Source: Calycina herbarum
Lineage: Eukaryota > Ascomycota > Leotiomycetes > Helotiales > Pezizellaceae
Reading direction: 5' to 3'
Assembly: GCA_001414485.1 (NCBI GenBank)
Contig: LLEY01000052.1
Coordinates: 124,001 to 188,000 of the forward strand
Length of the DNA stretch: 64,000 nucleotides
Position numbers and translations under genes: made by a program
Part shown: piece after piece, positions 46,801-61,156 of the stretch
Position numbering within the stretch: position 1 is the stretch's first letter
Layout of the letters: every line of letters starts with the position of its first letter
Notes under the pieces: model-generated
The model's database searches: none
What the model saw: only the letters and a program-made list of their open reading frames with translations
What the model was told of the DNA's origin: nothing

Positions 46801-48374
46801 TATCTCTATAAATAGAATCGAAGTCGACCTAGAGAAGATCTTAACAATCGTTTCTTAGAAATATCCTAGTACTATTAAGAGTATCTAGTCCTTCCTAGGT
46901 TTTTATAACTTCTATTAACGTTTTATTTAAGATTATAGACGGATTACTCATCTACTAAACTATCTTATAGGTAAGGAAGTACTATTTAAGTTCGACTTAG
47001 AATATAAGAAGGCTTTTAATATATTAAAAGAAGCCTTAGTTACTGCCTTTCTCTTATACTACTTTATAGCTGATTTAGAGACTATAGTTAAGACTAACGC
47101 TTCTAATAAAGTAGTTACAGCTATAATATTATAACGTATATCTAAAACTAAACTATAGAGACCTATAAGCTACTTCTCAAAGACGATAAACCCTGCTAAG
47201 CTAAACTACTAAATCTATAATAAGGAGATACTAGCTATTATACACTCTTTTAGACAATAGTAAGCGGATCTTACTTAGACTAGCTCCTAGATTAAGGTCT
47301 TCATCGATTATAAGGCTTTAGAGTACTTTATAACCTCTAAAACCTTAAACTAGCAGTAAGCGAGATAAGTAGAGTTTCTATTAGAGTTCTATTTTATAAT
47401 TATATTTTAATCTAGTAAGTAGAACAAGAAAATAGATATACTAATACGCTAAGACTAAGACGTTAACCTATAAAACGACCTAAAAGCGTCTATAAGATAA
47501 TAAACCTTACTTACGTCTGATTAGTTAGATCTATATATTACTACTCGATTAGAACCTCCTATAATATTAGCCCTAGTTACCTTAGAACCCTTGCTTAACC
47601 TTGTTAACTAGTTACTTACTACTAACTATAACTCTTTAGACTTAGAAGATAACCGAATAAAAGCTACCTACGAGTACTAAAACTAGATAATAGAGAACAG
47701 CTTACTTCTTTAGTAAAAGAGACTCGTAGTTCCTAATTAAGATATCTTATAGATAGATCTAATCTATAAGGCTTATATATAAGTATCTATAGCTTACCCT
47801 AGATAGACAAAGACGGTAGCTATCCTTGCCCGTAGATACTAGTAGAAAGGTTTATAGACGTCTATAGAAACCTATATTAGTAACTACGGAGACTGTCGAC
47901 GTACTATAGTTTCTTATAACTATAAACCTAGGTTTTTATACTTATTACTAGTTCTAGAACGTCTCTAGTAGTATATTACTATAGACTATAAGTCTTTCTC
48001 TACTAATAAATAAGGTTATAATACCTTATAGATAGTTATAGATCGCCTAACTAAGTAATCGGTCTTAATCCCCTGTCTAAAGATAGTTATAGCTTAAGAT
48101 ATAGCTCGAATATATATTATATAGATCTATTAAACCTACGGCTATTTATAAAGCATTATTTTAGACTATAGACTATAGTTTATTTCTTCTTTCTAGTTTA
48201 AATTTTATAGAATCCTTAGTATAAAGCTTAAGCTATCTACTACTTTCTATTTATAAACTGATAGATAAACTGAAATTATAAACTAATAGATTAATTAACG
48301 TCTATAGCCTTTTATTAGTTACTATTAAGATAACTAGAGCGAACTTGTCCTTATTCTAGACTACGCTTAGCTTA
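43900..48374 (+). pseudogene. Degraded gag and most of pol of B1
   Basis: A gag region with a CCHC knuckle near 44903-44945, its Cys codons changed to TAT (YYNYNKPRYYASKY). Then protease and reverse transcriptase; the catalytic YLDD box reads AYLNNILIYS (about 46646-46675), both Asp changed to Asn. RNase H follows, and the start of the integrase to 48374, where B2 interrupts. TAG codons throughout. Confidence 0.83.
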
Positions 48375-48606
48375 TATTACGGCGCTGGTCCGTAACACGT
48401 GATTCTCGGTCCTACACGTGACCGTCAGAGCCGCAACGCTTAGACGGATTTATAACGAGATTAAAGGCTCTTTATAGTTAGTAGGAATACCCCTTTTTCG
48501 TAGGGTATATATTCCGTATTCCCTTGTTCTTAGAACTATAGCTTTAAATTCTTAAATATATATATATATACTCTTATACCTTTGCCTTTAGATATAGATT
48601 ATAATA
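48375..48606 (+). repeat. 5' LTR of B2
   Basis: Begins TATTACGGCGCTGGTCCGTA, ends GATTATAATA. CACGTG motifs at 48396-48401 and 48415-48420. Confidence 0.9.
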
Positions 48607-48909
48607 TTATTTAAAGCTTAACCCTTTTTACTCCCTATAAAGGATTATAATATCGACCGGATTCTATACTTATAATAGCTAGAAGATCTTATACTTATAA
48701 TAGTATAATTACAACCCTCTTCCTCTACTTATAACAGCCCTCTTCTTATAAACAGATCCCTCGAGCATCTCTGTATCTATAATGACTTATCTCTTTAAAA
48801 GATATGCCTATAATAGCTTATATAACCTTTTTTTATAACCTCTCCCTACCTTCTCCTCCTTTCTTTCCAATAATATAATAGCTAACACTCGAAGTAGTTG
48901 TAGTAGAAA

Positions 48910-51900
48910 AGGGAAGACACCTACTAGCTCGTCTTAAACTAAGCCTTAATAACCGGATAACACCCCTAGAGTCGCCCCTCCCTCGCCTACCTCCCCTATG
49001 ATAAGCGAGCCTCCTATAGACGAAAACGTTCGTTTATAGGCTAAAATCCTCTCTTTATATACGTAACTCTACTAAACCCTGTTATCTATAAACTACTCTA
49101 ATAACTCTCTCCTAAGCTACGAGTATATATAAGCCCTCTAAGAGGTTACTACCGACTCCTTCTATTCCTAATTTAGTTCTAATAATTCTACTTATAAGTT
49201 CTAAGATAGCGAGAAACTTAAGAATAGTATCTCTCTATTATATAAGGCCTAGTAGATTATCCTAGCTAGTAAAATAAGAAAGAACCTCTTTAAAGACGAA
49301 TAAGATAAACTTACCTTCGTCTTTATAGCTACTTCCGGTATAGTATAAGAGTACCTAGAACTATAGATGGATTTCAGTTCCCCTACCTTATTTATAAATA
49401 TTATAGATATACTTATATATCTAGATACCTTGTTCGTAGATAGTAACAAAGCTATAAAGGCTTATAAGGTCTTCTAAAAACTCTTAATATAAGAGGACAA
49501 GACTTTTACTATATTTAAAGCAACCTTCTTAAGCTTTATAACTAAGGCTTATATCCTATTAAGTAAGTAGTCCGAAGATTTATACTAGAAGCTTACGCTA
49601 GCTCTCTAAGTAAGTATCTCGCTAGTTCGAATTACCCTAGTAACCTTTAACTAGTTATATAACCGCTATTACTCTATCTATTAAGATAGAGTAACTATTA
49701 AGGAACGCCTTATAGCTTGCTATAACCGCTACCTACCTATAAGAGGTTTCCCTACCAGCTATAGATTAACTTACTAACTTCCAGCTCTATATACTACTAT
49801 TAGTTATCCACTAACCTAAAGCCTGGTCTATTACTCTCTAGTTATAGACTATAAGACTCCTTTACCTACTCGTAAGAGTACGACTCCTATCTAGAATATA
49901 GTAGACGTTATCTATTATAATTATAATAAACCTAGGTACTACGCTAGTAAATGCCCTCTTTCTCGAAAACCCTCTATAGCTATTAAGCTATTAGAAGACG
50001 CTAAAAACTCGCTTACAGACTCCTATAGACTATAAGCGTCTAGAGAAGAATCGGCTAACAAGGAACTCGTCTATAAGGACTTAGGAAAAGAACAGCTCTA
50101 AAGCAAGTCTCCTCTTTAGAGCAAAACAAACTTAGATCTTAACCTCTTAATCTAAGTTATATAATAGGCAGAAAGGCTTTTATAACTATATATACTTTAA
50201 TTAAGAATAGATATACTTTTAATACTACTAGACTTATTAATACTAGAGTAAATAGATAGCTATTTATTAATATAGCTTTAGCTAACTAGTTAAGTTAATA
50301 TTATAAACAGGCTATAGAAAAGCTATTATATATAATATTAATTACAAGGTTTAATAGACATAAAGGACTAGTAATTACTCGTGTTATTCGCTTAATACTA
50401 AGTATCAACAGACGACAGTTTACTAATATACCCTTCCTAATTACTAATATCAGTAGATACGATATTATTATTAGCTATTAATAGCTTATAGACGTAAACG
50501 TAAAGTTAGTAGTCTATAGCTATAAGATTAAGTAGCTAGAATCCCTTCTCTTAGTTTATCGATTTAATTACTTAGTACCTATTACTAGGGAATCGATAAC
50601 CATCTCCCTACTAGACCTCTAAGCTTAGAAGGATATAGAGAACCGCGACCTCTACTAGAATACTATAGAGGAACCTATATTAATCTATTCGATACTACCT
50701 CAAAGCTAGCATCAAACCCCGCTACCAGTTACTCTCAAGGAAATTCTAGATAAAAGCTTTTAGTAAGACCTCGTCTCTGCCTAGAATAGAATACAAGTCC
50801 TTATTCCTAACCGCTAACAACGTCGTCGATCCTTCTTAGGAAAACGTTCAGTTACAGACTATAAAGCAGCTATAAGCTCGCTTATAGACATCTATAAACC
50901 TATAGAAGACTTCGCTATTAATATCTATTATATTAGAGCTACTACTTTTAAACTTAACCTTTAAAAGCACGATAACGAAGTCTTCTCTACTAGCTTATAA
51001 GAGATCGACTATGCTCTTATAGACAGGTTACATATAGAGCTCTCTTTAGTAGATTACGCTTTAGACGAACAACTAGTAGAATAGAACGTTTACTAGGAAT
51101 ATATAGACTTTAAGGATATCTTTTTAAAAAGAGCTTTAGATAAGCTTCCCCTACTACAAAACTAAGTTAACTACTAGATCGAACTTACAGGTCCGAATAC
51201 CCTATTATATAGCCTATTATATAGGATAACAACTAAGGAACTTCTAGCTATAAAGTAGTATATCCTCGATAACCTCGACAAAGGGTTTATTATTCCTAGC
51301 CACGCCTCTTTCGCCTCTCTAGTACTGTTCGTAAAGAAGTCTAACAGAAGCTTACAGCTCTATATTAACTACCGGAAACTTAACAACCTTACTCGTAAGA
51401 ACCAGCACCCTCTTCCGCTAATCAACAAAACTCTTATACAAATTACTAGTACTAAAATCCTTATAAAGCTCGACATTCGTTAAGCTTTTAACCGTATATA
51501 TATAGAACTAGAGTTAGAAGAACTTATAACCTTTTAGACCTATTATAGCACGTTTAAATATAAGGTATTACCTTTTAGCTTAACCAACGGTCCTACTATA
51601 TACCAGAGGTATATAAATAGCGTTCTTATAGAATATCTTAATAACTTTTATATAGCTTACCTTAACAACATTCTTATATACTCTAATAATAAGCTCGAAC
51701 ACGTTAAACACGTCTATAAGGTCTTAGAACAGCTCTATAAAACTAGGCTATAAGTAGATATTAAGAAGATAGAGTTCTACGTTACTTATACAAAGTACCT
51801 TAGTTTTATTATCTCTATAGACGGAATCGAAGTTAACCTAGAGAAGATCTTAGCAATTGTTTCTTAGAAATATCCTAGTACTATTAAGGGTATCTAGTCC

Positions 51901-52608
51901 TTCCTAGGTTTTTATAACTTCTACTAACGTTTTATTTAAGATTATAGACAGATTACTCGTCTACTAAACTATCTTATAAGTAAGGAAGTACTATTTAAGT
52001 TCGACTTAGAATATAAGAAGACTTTTAACACGTTAAAAGAAGCCTTAGTTACCGCCCCTCTCTTATACTACTTTATAGCTGATTTAGAGACTATAGTTAA
52101 GACTAACGCTTCTAATAGAGTAGTTATAGCTATAATATTATAACGTATATCTGAAACCGAACTATAGAGACCTATAAGCTACTTCTTAAAGACGATGAAC
52201 CTTGCTAAGCTAAACTACTAAATCTATAATAAGAAGATACTAGCTATTATATACTCTTTTAGATAATAGCGAGCGGATCTTACTTAGACTAGCTTCTAGA
52301 TTAAGGTCTTCACCGATTATAAGGCTTTAAAGTACTTTATAACCTTTAAAACCTTAAACTAGTAGTAAGCGAGATAAGTAGAGTTTCTATTAGAGTTCTA
52401 TTTTATAATTATATTTTAATCTAGTAAGTAAAATAAGAAAATAGATATACTAATATACTAAGACTAAGACGTTAACCTATAGAATAACCTAAAAGCGTTT
52501 ATAAGACAACAAACCTTGCTTACGTCTAATTAATTAGATCTATATATTACTACTCGATTAGAACCTCCTATAACGTTAGCCCTAGTTACCTTAGAACTCT
52601 TGCTTAAC
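48910..52608 (+). pseudogene. Degraded gag, protease, RT and RNase H of B2
   Basis: Collinear with 43900-47600 of B1. Zinc-knuckle region near 49912-49955; reverse transcriptase box again AYLNNILIYS (about 51655-51684). Ends at the TTAAC target site of A'. Slightly less decayed than B1. Confidence 0.83.
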
Positions 52609-53054
52609 TATAACGAAACTTAAACGAACTAAACAAAGATAACTAAGTCTCGAAGGTTAGAATATAGTAAGAAGTATAAATACACTAGGTTATTCACTTA
52701 GAAGTAAACTTGTTACTTATATCAAAGATATTAAATAAGATAATAAGATTAATAACTAAAGTTAAGTATAAAGCTTCTATCTAGGTAGTAGATATGCTAG
52801 TATATATAGAACCCTTTATACTACCTAGATCCCTATATAAGCCTAGATCCCTAGATCTCTTCAGATCCCTTAAGGGATCTAATAGGATCTATTACGTAAC
52901 CTCTAATAGTTATCTAATAGTAAGATCCTAGAATACCTAAATACCTTTATATTACTAATTCCCTCTTATACTACCTTCCGTTTCCTAGATATCGTACCTT
53001 ATCCTATTAGAGCGCTATCTAGACTACTTACTATATATAACGTGATTCGTAATA
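52609..53054 (-). repeat. 3' LTR of A'
   Basis: Reverse complement of the A LTR: starts TATAACGAAACTTAAACG and ends CGTGATTCGTAATA. Confidence 0.9.
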
Positions 53055-53719
53055 CTATCCCCTTCTTAGCCTAGTATGTCCTTATACTTAAGTATAAGCT
53101 AAGGAACTTAGTTAAGGTACTAGTAGTATCCTTTCCTTTCTATTATGTCCTACCTTATATAGAAGAAGAAAGAAGAATATATACTTCTTATAAAAAGTAT
53201 TAAAATAGTTTATAATAAAATATTACTATACTTTTACTACGCTTCTTAAAAGTATAGATGTTTTATAGATTCCTCCTAATCCTCTTAATATTCTAAATAT
53301 GTTTAGTTAAAGCTAAAATATAATAGGACCGACGATATTTAAGAGAAGAACGTTCCTTATATTAGTAACTAGGCCTCTATCAAAAAATAAGAGGAGAAGC
53401 TAGAGAGAGAGAAGGAGGAGGCGATGGTAAGGATTCTATAGTTACGAAAGTAGAAGGCCTTTTTAAAAGAGAGGAGGTATAAAATATCTTATTAAGGTCT
53501 TCGTTTTCTTAACAAACTTAATACTACTAAGGAGGTAGAAAAAAAAAGAGAAAGAGGAGAAAGAGAGAAAGGAAAAAGAATAGTAAGAGGCGGAGGTTAC
53601 TTGTCTAGTAGCTTTACCTATTCTTATTAGTTCTTAATCTAAGATAGGTCTTAACCTAGCCTTCTTTAAAGCTTTTCTTTTAGACTATAAGATATAGGTA
53701 AACTTAGGTTTTATTAGTA

Positions 53720-56700
53720 GAACTCCTAAAGTTCTACTAAGCAACGGTTAAGGTTACTTTTTAGCTCCTAAGTGTTTTCTAAGTATAGGTAATCTAACTA
53801 TTTAATTAAATACTTAATCTTACTTTTAATAATCTTATAGTTAAGAATTCTTTCGACTTCGTATTTAGTATTTAGATTAACTAGTTGAATTTCTATAAAT
53901 AGGGCTAGTAGTGCTCCTAGTAGTGCTAGTTTAAGTAGGGATATATAGAATACTAGGTAGATGTTTATTATCCTTAGTAGTACTAATTTATAATTTAAAG
54001 GTCCTTTAATATATTTAATTTTAAATAGTTTAAGTTTTTTATAATCTAGTTTATTACTTAGTCTTTTTATATTAATATTCTTTTATACTAAGTAGACTTT
54101 ATCTCTCTCTTTTAGTATTAGCTCCTAACTATGTTATTTATTATAGTAGTATGTGTTTCTTTCTACTATAAATTATAAGTCCTTTATAAGTTCCTTATAT
54201 AGACTCTTAATTTTCAAGACTTAAACATAAGTAAGTTAGTTATTAATAGTTATAAACAGTGGTTCTTAATATACTATTAATTTATATCTAAAGTTAGCGT
54301 AGAATAGCGTAATAAGTATTATTTCTATTACTAAACTATTATAGGCAAATTATATTAAAGGTAGTAGTTCTACCTAGTTATCTTACTAATAGTTTATATA
54401 ATAATAAAGGTATATTTTAACTACTTGATTTATTTATTCGTTTCCTCTATTTGTTTAAGAGTAGAAAGCTATAGAAAGCTTTCTTTTTATACTTAATCGT
54501 TTTATAAGAGTAATCTAAAATTTCAAGGTAAAGAGCTTATCTCTGTCTAAGAGTATTTCTTTAGGTAGTCTATATCTTAAGACTACTTCTCTAAAGAATA
54601 CGAATACTAATTCCTTAGCTATACTTAACTCTATATATATTATAAGAATTATATACTTTATAAGTTATTTTATAATAACTAGGATTATATTATATTTAAC
54701 TCTTATTATTAAATCTTTAGATTTTAGTAATTTAATAATAAAATCTATAGATATTAATTTCTAAGGTATTTATAATATTAGAGTAGTGTTTATCTATCTA
54801 TATAGAGTATAGTAGGAAGCCTTATTCTAGGTATAGGTATTATATTCTATTATTACCTCCTTAACTATTATAGATAACTAATTAATATAGTAGTATTATC
54901 TTATCTTTTAGAGGGTTCTTCGAATTCCTTAATAACTATAAGTAGGTATAGTATAGTATTCTTATATAAATTCTTTTATATATAAACTAGGAACCTATAG
55001 TTTCCCTTTTACATACTAGTTATAACCTTTATATATATTTTAAATTTTATTTATTTATATATTATTCATTACTACTATCTTATATACTATAAATACTAAG
55101 TCTCTATTCTTAAGAGTTTTTAAGATTATAATCTTTTTATACTCTTTATTTCTCTTATATCTAGGTTTTTAGCTAAGAGTATTAGCTTAAGTATTTAACG
55201 TTCCTTTTATATATTAAATAATAATATTAAATCCTCTTAATATCTCTAACTATTTAGTTAATTACTTTATCATAAGTTCCTTAATAGTTATAAATGTCCT
55301 AAGGTTCTTATAGTTAGATAAAACTATAACTAGGTATTTTACTAACTATAAATAAATTCTCTAGTATTCTAAAGCTAATACTATAGTAAGCAATTCTTTA
55401 TCAAAAATACTATAGTTTTATTATATTAGGTTAAATATCTTAAAATAATATATAATAGGTATAAGTTTTCCTTTATTATTTAGCTATAGGTAAACCGCTT
55501 CTACTACTATATCTAAAGCGTCTATTTCGATTATACTAGGCTTTTCTATATTAAAATCGTATAGAATAGGTTCTTTTATAAACTTCGCTTTAATTTTCTA
55601 AAAAGCATCCTCTACCTATTTATTCTATATAAACCTAATAGCTTTCTTAACTAGTCTTAATATTAGTTTAGTAATCTTTATATAGTCTTAAATAAATAGA
55701 CAGTAAAAGTTTATAAATCTAAAAAAGGACTATATATCTTTTATATTTTCTAGTAACTTCTAGTTTAAGACGTCTTAGATCTTTACTAGATCTATCTCTA
55801 TTTTCTCTAAGCTAAATACCTATTCTAGAAAAAGGGTCTAAGTTACTCTAAACTCGTATTTCAAGAGTTTCAACTAAGAGTTAACTTTTATAAGTTATTA
55901 TAAAACTTCTTTAATATATCCTTTATATTCCTCTTCTTTTTCTAAGAAGATTAGGATATTATCTAGGTAATAAATTACTATTACCTCTAAAAGATCTCCT
56001 AAAATATTATTATTTTATCTTTAATATATAGCTAGTATATTATAAAGTCTAAAAGGTATAACTATATATTTATAAAGGCTTAATAGTAAGGTAAATACTA
56101 TCTTTTATTCATCTCTAACTTTTATTTATATAAGTCTATAAGTGTTTTATTAATCTAATTTCGTAAATCGTACTACCTTACCTAACTTATTCTATAAGTA
56201 TTAGCTAAGTAGTAGTAGATAAGCGTCCTTAACTATAGTATGATTTACTTCTTAGTAATTAATATATACTCTTCTATCTAGATTATCTTTCTTCTTAATA
56301 ATAAGTATATTTAAGATAATTAGTAACTTAGATTTTCTAATATATCTCTTTTTAATACCTTTCTTTATATAACTTTCTATCCTTTATAAGCTTTTTTAGT
56401 TATATAACTGAAGCTTCTACTTTAAGAAGTAATAACTCTCTTTTAATTTAATCTTATAATCTTATAAGTAATATTCTAGTAAAGCTTATAAGTCTTCTAG
56501 GTTTTTAAATAAAGCTTTAAATTCTTTGTACTATATAGGTATTTCGTTATTAGCTATCCTGCTAACCTATAGAAGACCCTAGGCTAGGTGTTCTAGCGTC
56601 TTAGAAGAGGTAGCGCTAACCTTGTTCTAGCTTTATAGTTATAATTACAAACCTATATAATTATATCAACTAAAGGTTATTATTTAAGCCTTTTAATTAA

Positions 56701-58740
56701 TATCTAGATTATGTTCCTTAATCTATAGTATACTAAGTATCGCCTCCTTATTTCCTATTTTAACAATATTAAATTATATATTTAAGTAGTATTCTTTAAT
56801 AGTAATCTTTATTAAAATAGTTTATTAATTAATAACTCTATCTTAGTATATAATGTCTATTCTATTAACTACTCTTAAGTAGTATAGCTTTATACTTTTA
56901 ATTAGGATATTTAGCTTCTTTTAAGCTACTAAGGAAAGAAAATTACTTATTACTTCTAAATTAATTAAGACTTAGAGTTCCTTTCCTCTTATCTTCGCTA
57001 TTACTATAAGTTGATTTTCTTTAGAGATAGTGTTTAATTCTCTAATTATTAGTTAGTAGAGTTCTCTCTATACTAACTCTGTTTCTTAATCTATATTATA
57101 TTTATTTATCTCTTAGAAGATTATACTAAATAATTTTCTACTTCTTAATTCCTAAAATATTACCTTAACTTTTCTAATTAAAGTAACTATAGTATACTAG
57201 CCTCTTATTTCTAGTATAGCTTCCTTGTTATTAGGTAGTATATCTAAAAAACTAGGTTTAGAGCGTCTTATAAAGTTATTAGAACCCTGCTATTACTATA
57301 AGCTAGTTTCTTCTTATAGATCTATAACTATCTAAATATCTCTTATTTTAGATATATTAGATAGCTTACTAGATACTGCTTATTCTAGTCTAGGTTCTTT
57401 AAATTTAATAGTTTCCCTTCTAGTAATAAGGCTTACTAAAGTTATTCTGTTTTATTTATTTTAAACTATTTTATAAGTAGTTAAAATAGTAGGGTTAATT
57501 CCTTAAGTAGAATATAAGCTCTAGAAATTAGGTTTCTAGTTTTCTATATATACCTATCTATTCTCTCTTTTAAAGGTTCTAATAAATGCCTATGTTTTGC
57601 CTTATTTAGGCTTATATATTCCTAGATTTACCTCTAATAAGTTAGATATTGATTTTAATAACTCTAATAAACTTATTAATAGTAGTAATTTATATTCTAC
57701 TTAAAGAGGTAATTTATAATCTATTTTTAATTATATATTATAATATTCTTTAAGTAATAGATCTCTATTATTATTAGTATCCTATACCTTACTAACTTAT
57801 AACTTAATTCCTTTGTTTAGCTATAAGTATATAGCGTCTACTGTTATATCTATAGCGTCTGTTTTAATTTATGTACTATAACCTCTAGCCTTAAGTTCTT
57901 TGTTTATAAGTTCGATTTTTTCTAGTAAAGCTACTTCTTTTTAGATAGTAGCGTTAGCTTATTTCTCTTTAAAGTCTTTCTTCTTACTATACTTATTTAC
58001 TCTATAGCTAGGAAGACTATAGTTATAATATAAGTTTTACTTATATTAACGATTTTACTCTTTCTAAGATAATCCTCTCTTTTAAGAGTTTTCTTTCTTA
58101 GATTCCTTTCCTAGAACTTATAATTTCTAAGTAGTATCGATTTCTATAGAATCCCTATAGTCCTTTTATCTACTCTTTCTATATTAATAACTATAACTTC
58201 CTTTCTTCTCTAGATTCCTTTTATAAATATAGTTGTTAATTCTAATTACGTTATTTATTAACTTATTTAATATATTTAGAAAATCCTTTTATACGATTTT
58301 ATCCTTTATACTATCCTTAAGTCTATAATAGAATTGTTTATATAATACTTCGTTGTTCTATCCTATTTATATAAAGTATTATTAAAATTATAAGGCGTAC
58401 TTAGTAGCTAACCCCTTCTACCTAAGTATATATAAAGCTCTAACTACCTTTTTCTTTATATTAACATCTTTAAAAGCCTAGTTAATTCCTTTTCTAAATC
58501 CTTAAACATTCCTAAATAAATCCCTCGTTTTTTTAGACATTTAAAGAGAGACTTTTCTATTAGTTATTTTGTTTATCTAGTAATCCTTTAAGTATAGTTC
58601 TAACTAGTTATAAGCTACCCCTTTAAGATAGGTAGACAACTATATAACCTAGTTAGTTTTACTTAGAAACTAGGTATAATAAAAACTTAAGTAGAGAGAA
58701 GCTTTTATTAAGAATTCAGCTAGCTTCTCTAGTAAGCTAT
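53720..58740 (-). pseudogene. Degraded gag-pol of A'
   Basis: Minus-strand counterpart of the A coding region: chromodomain near 53740-53890, integrase about 54.4-55.1 kb, reverse transcriptase YLDN-type box near 55942-55980, gag towards 58.7 kb. Full of TAG codons on the coding strand. Confidence 0.82.
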
Positions 58741-58901
58741 TAAATAGCTTTAGAAGAGGAAGTTTTACTTCCTCTTAAAGAGTAGTAACTAGTATAACTA
58801 GTATAACTAGGGGGTCCGCAGCTAGCCTTAATAGGGCGATTCTTAGAGTAGAAGAGGTTGCTAACATAGTAGCGATCTTACTTCTAAGTAAGTACTTAAA
58901 G

Positions 58902-59347
58902 TATAACGAAACTTAAATAAACTAAACAAAGATAACTAAGTCTCAAAGGTTAGAATATAGTAAGAAGTATAAATATACTAGGTTATTTACTTAGAAGTAA
59001 ACTCGTTACTTATATTAAAGATATTAAATAAGATAATAAGATTAATAACTAAAGTTAAGTATAAAGCTCCTATCTAGGTAGTAGACGTACTAGTATATAT
59101 AGAACCCTTCGTACTACCTAGATCCCTATATAAGCCTAGATCCCTAGATCCCTTTAGATCTCTTAAGGGATCTAATAGGATCTATTATATAACCTCTAAC
59201 AGTTATCTAATAGTAAGATCCTAGAATACCTAAATGCCTTTATATTACTAATTCCATCTTATACTACCTTCCGTTTCCTAGATATCGTGCCTTATCCTGT
59301 TAGAGCGCCGTCTAGACTACTTACCACGTATAACGTGATTCGTGATA
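58902..59347 (-). repeat. 5' LTR of A'
   Basis: 446 bp, starts TATAACGAAACTTAAATAA and ends CGTGATTCGTGATA. Its end towards 59347 (5' end of the LTR) keeps more CpG/TpG than the rest, as in A. Confidence 0.9.
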
Positions 59348-59352
59348 TTAAC

Positions 59353-60924
59353 CTTGTCGACTAGTTACTCACTACTAACTATAACTCTTCGGACTTAGAA
59401 GACGACTGAACGAAAGCTACCCGCGGGTACTAAAACTAGACAATAGAGAACGGCTTACTTCTTTAGCAAAAGAGACTCGTGGTTCCTAATCAAGGCACCT
59501 TATAGACGGACCTAATCTATAAGGCTTACGTACAAGTATCTACGGCTTACCCTAGACGGATAAAGACAGTAGCTATCCTCGCCCGTAGATACTAGTAGAA
59601 AGGTTTATAGACGTCCGTAGAAACCTATATTAGTAACTATAGAGACTGTCGACGTGCTACGGTTCCTCGCGACTGTAAACCTAGGTTTTTACACCTGTTA
59701 CCAGTTCCGGAACGTCCCTAGCAGTATATCACTATAGACTATAAGTCTTTCCCTACTAATAAACAAGGTTACGATACCTTATAGGTAGTTATAGATCGCC
59801 TAACTAAGCAATCGGTCTCGATCCCCTGTCTAAAGACAGTTATAGCTCGAGATATAGCTCGAATATACGTTACGTAGATCTATCGAACCTACGGCTATCT
59901 ACAAAGCATTGTTTTAGACCGTAGACCACAGTTTATTTCTTCTTTCTAGTCTAAATTCTACGGAATCCTTAGTATAAAGCTTAAGCTATCTACTGCTTTC
60001 TACTCGTAAACTGATAGATAAACCGAAATCATAAACTAATAGATTAATCAACGCCTATAGCCTTTTATTAGTTACTATCAGGACAACTAGAGCGAACTTG
60101 TCCCTATTCTAGACTACGCTCAGCTTACGCTTCCACACGAGAGTCTAGGTGGGCTCTCGCCCTTTAAAGTAATTAACGGATACGTAGCTACTACGTCCTT
60201 CGATTAGAACCGTCTAGATAAATCCGTAACAGTCTACGAACAGCTTAACCGGACCGATGCAGAGGCACTCGCACAGAGAATGTACGACACTTAGACCGTG
60301 GTAAAGGAATTAGTTAGTAAAGCATAAGACCGCTATACAAGGTCCGCGAACCGGATTCGAAGAGCGGTAGACTTTAACGTAGACGACTTTGTTTAGGTAT
60401 CGACTTGTAATTAGAAGACAGACTAGCCGAGCCATAAGCTAGATAGACAAAACGAGGGTCCGTTCTAGATTATAGCCTACGAAGGACACTCTTTCCGGCT
60501 CGAACTGCTAGACCACTTCCGTATACACCCTGTATTCCACCCGTCACTACTCTATAAGGCTGCTATAGATCTGTTACCTAGACAGGTAAACGAACCACCC
60601 CCGCTAATACAGGTTACAGATCAGGAAGAGTAGGAAGTGGAAGAAGTCTTAGCTATAAAAGCAGTTCGTAGAAAGCTTTAATACAGGGTTCAATAGTTAG
60701 GCTATAACCCTAATCCATAGTAGTATCCGGCCTCGAATTTTAAGTATTACCTACATAAATTACGCGATTTTCACCTCGCTAATCTAGCCCGCGCTAGTCC
60801 GCCAAGGGCTTTATAAAGCTAGATACAAGCGTGGGAAGACGGAATAGACGATTACGATCATCTAACGGACGATTCAGTCGCAACACAAAGCTTGCGAACA
60901 AGCTTTTTCCAAAAGAGGGGGTAA
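59353..60924 (+). pseudogene. Integrase and chromodomain part of B2 pol
   Basis: Resumes the B2 frame with the zinc-binding and catalytic integrase regions: a DYKSFP segment near 59740, DRRPQF near 59927 (usual DRGPQF) and FYSQTDRQTE-like sequence near 60000. It ends with a chromodomain-like segment (about 60630-60750) and a purine-rich AAAAGAGGGGGTAA (60911-60924) directly before the LTR, the probable polypurine tract. Many CpA sites survive; only some Trp/Gln codons are TAG. Confidence 0.83.
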
Positions 60925-61156
60925 TGTTACGGCGCTGGTCCGTAACACGTGATTCTCGGTCCTACACGTAACCGTCAGAGCCGCAACGCTTAGACGGATT
61001 TATAACGAGATTAAAGGCTCTTTACAGTTAGCAGGAATACCCCTTTTTCGTAGGGTATATATTCCGCATTCCCTCGTTCTTAGAACTGTAGCTTTAAATT
61101 CTCGAATATACACATATATACTCTTGTGCCTTTGCCTTCAGATATAGATCGTGACA
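60925..61156 (+). repeat. 3' LTR of B2 (least mutated copy)
   Basis: Intact termini TGTTACGGCGC ... GATCGTGACA. First CACGTG at 60946-60951; the second is CACGTA. The best available reference for the unmutated LTR. Confidence 0.9.

Larger units (their letters stand above)
52609..59347 (-). mobile_element. LTR retrotransposon A' (second copy of A, inverted, in B2)
   Basis: Length 6739 bp against 6738 for A, minus orientation. Target duplication TTAAC at 52604-52608 and 59348-59352. The empty site is visible in B1 at about 47597 (GCTTAACCTTG). Youngest full element of the nest by position, yet heavily RIP-mutated inside. Confidence 0.9.
48375..61156 (+). mobile_element. Retrotransposon B2 (net ~6038 bp), nested in B1 and split by A'
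   Basis: LTRs 48375-48606 and 60925-61156 (232 bp each). Flanked by a 9-base direct repeat CTTAGCTTA (48366-48374, 61157-61165) instead of the usual 5. Interrupted at 52608/59353 by the inverted element A'. The 3' portion (59353-61156) is much less RIP-mutated than the 5' portion. Confidence 0.87.

Noticed and set aside
44240..49449. Two similar 66-codon minus-strand frames at 44240 and 49249
   Set aside because: Antisense shadows of gag in the two B copies; their likeness only reflects the repeat.
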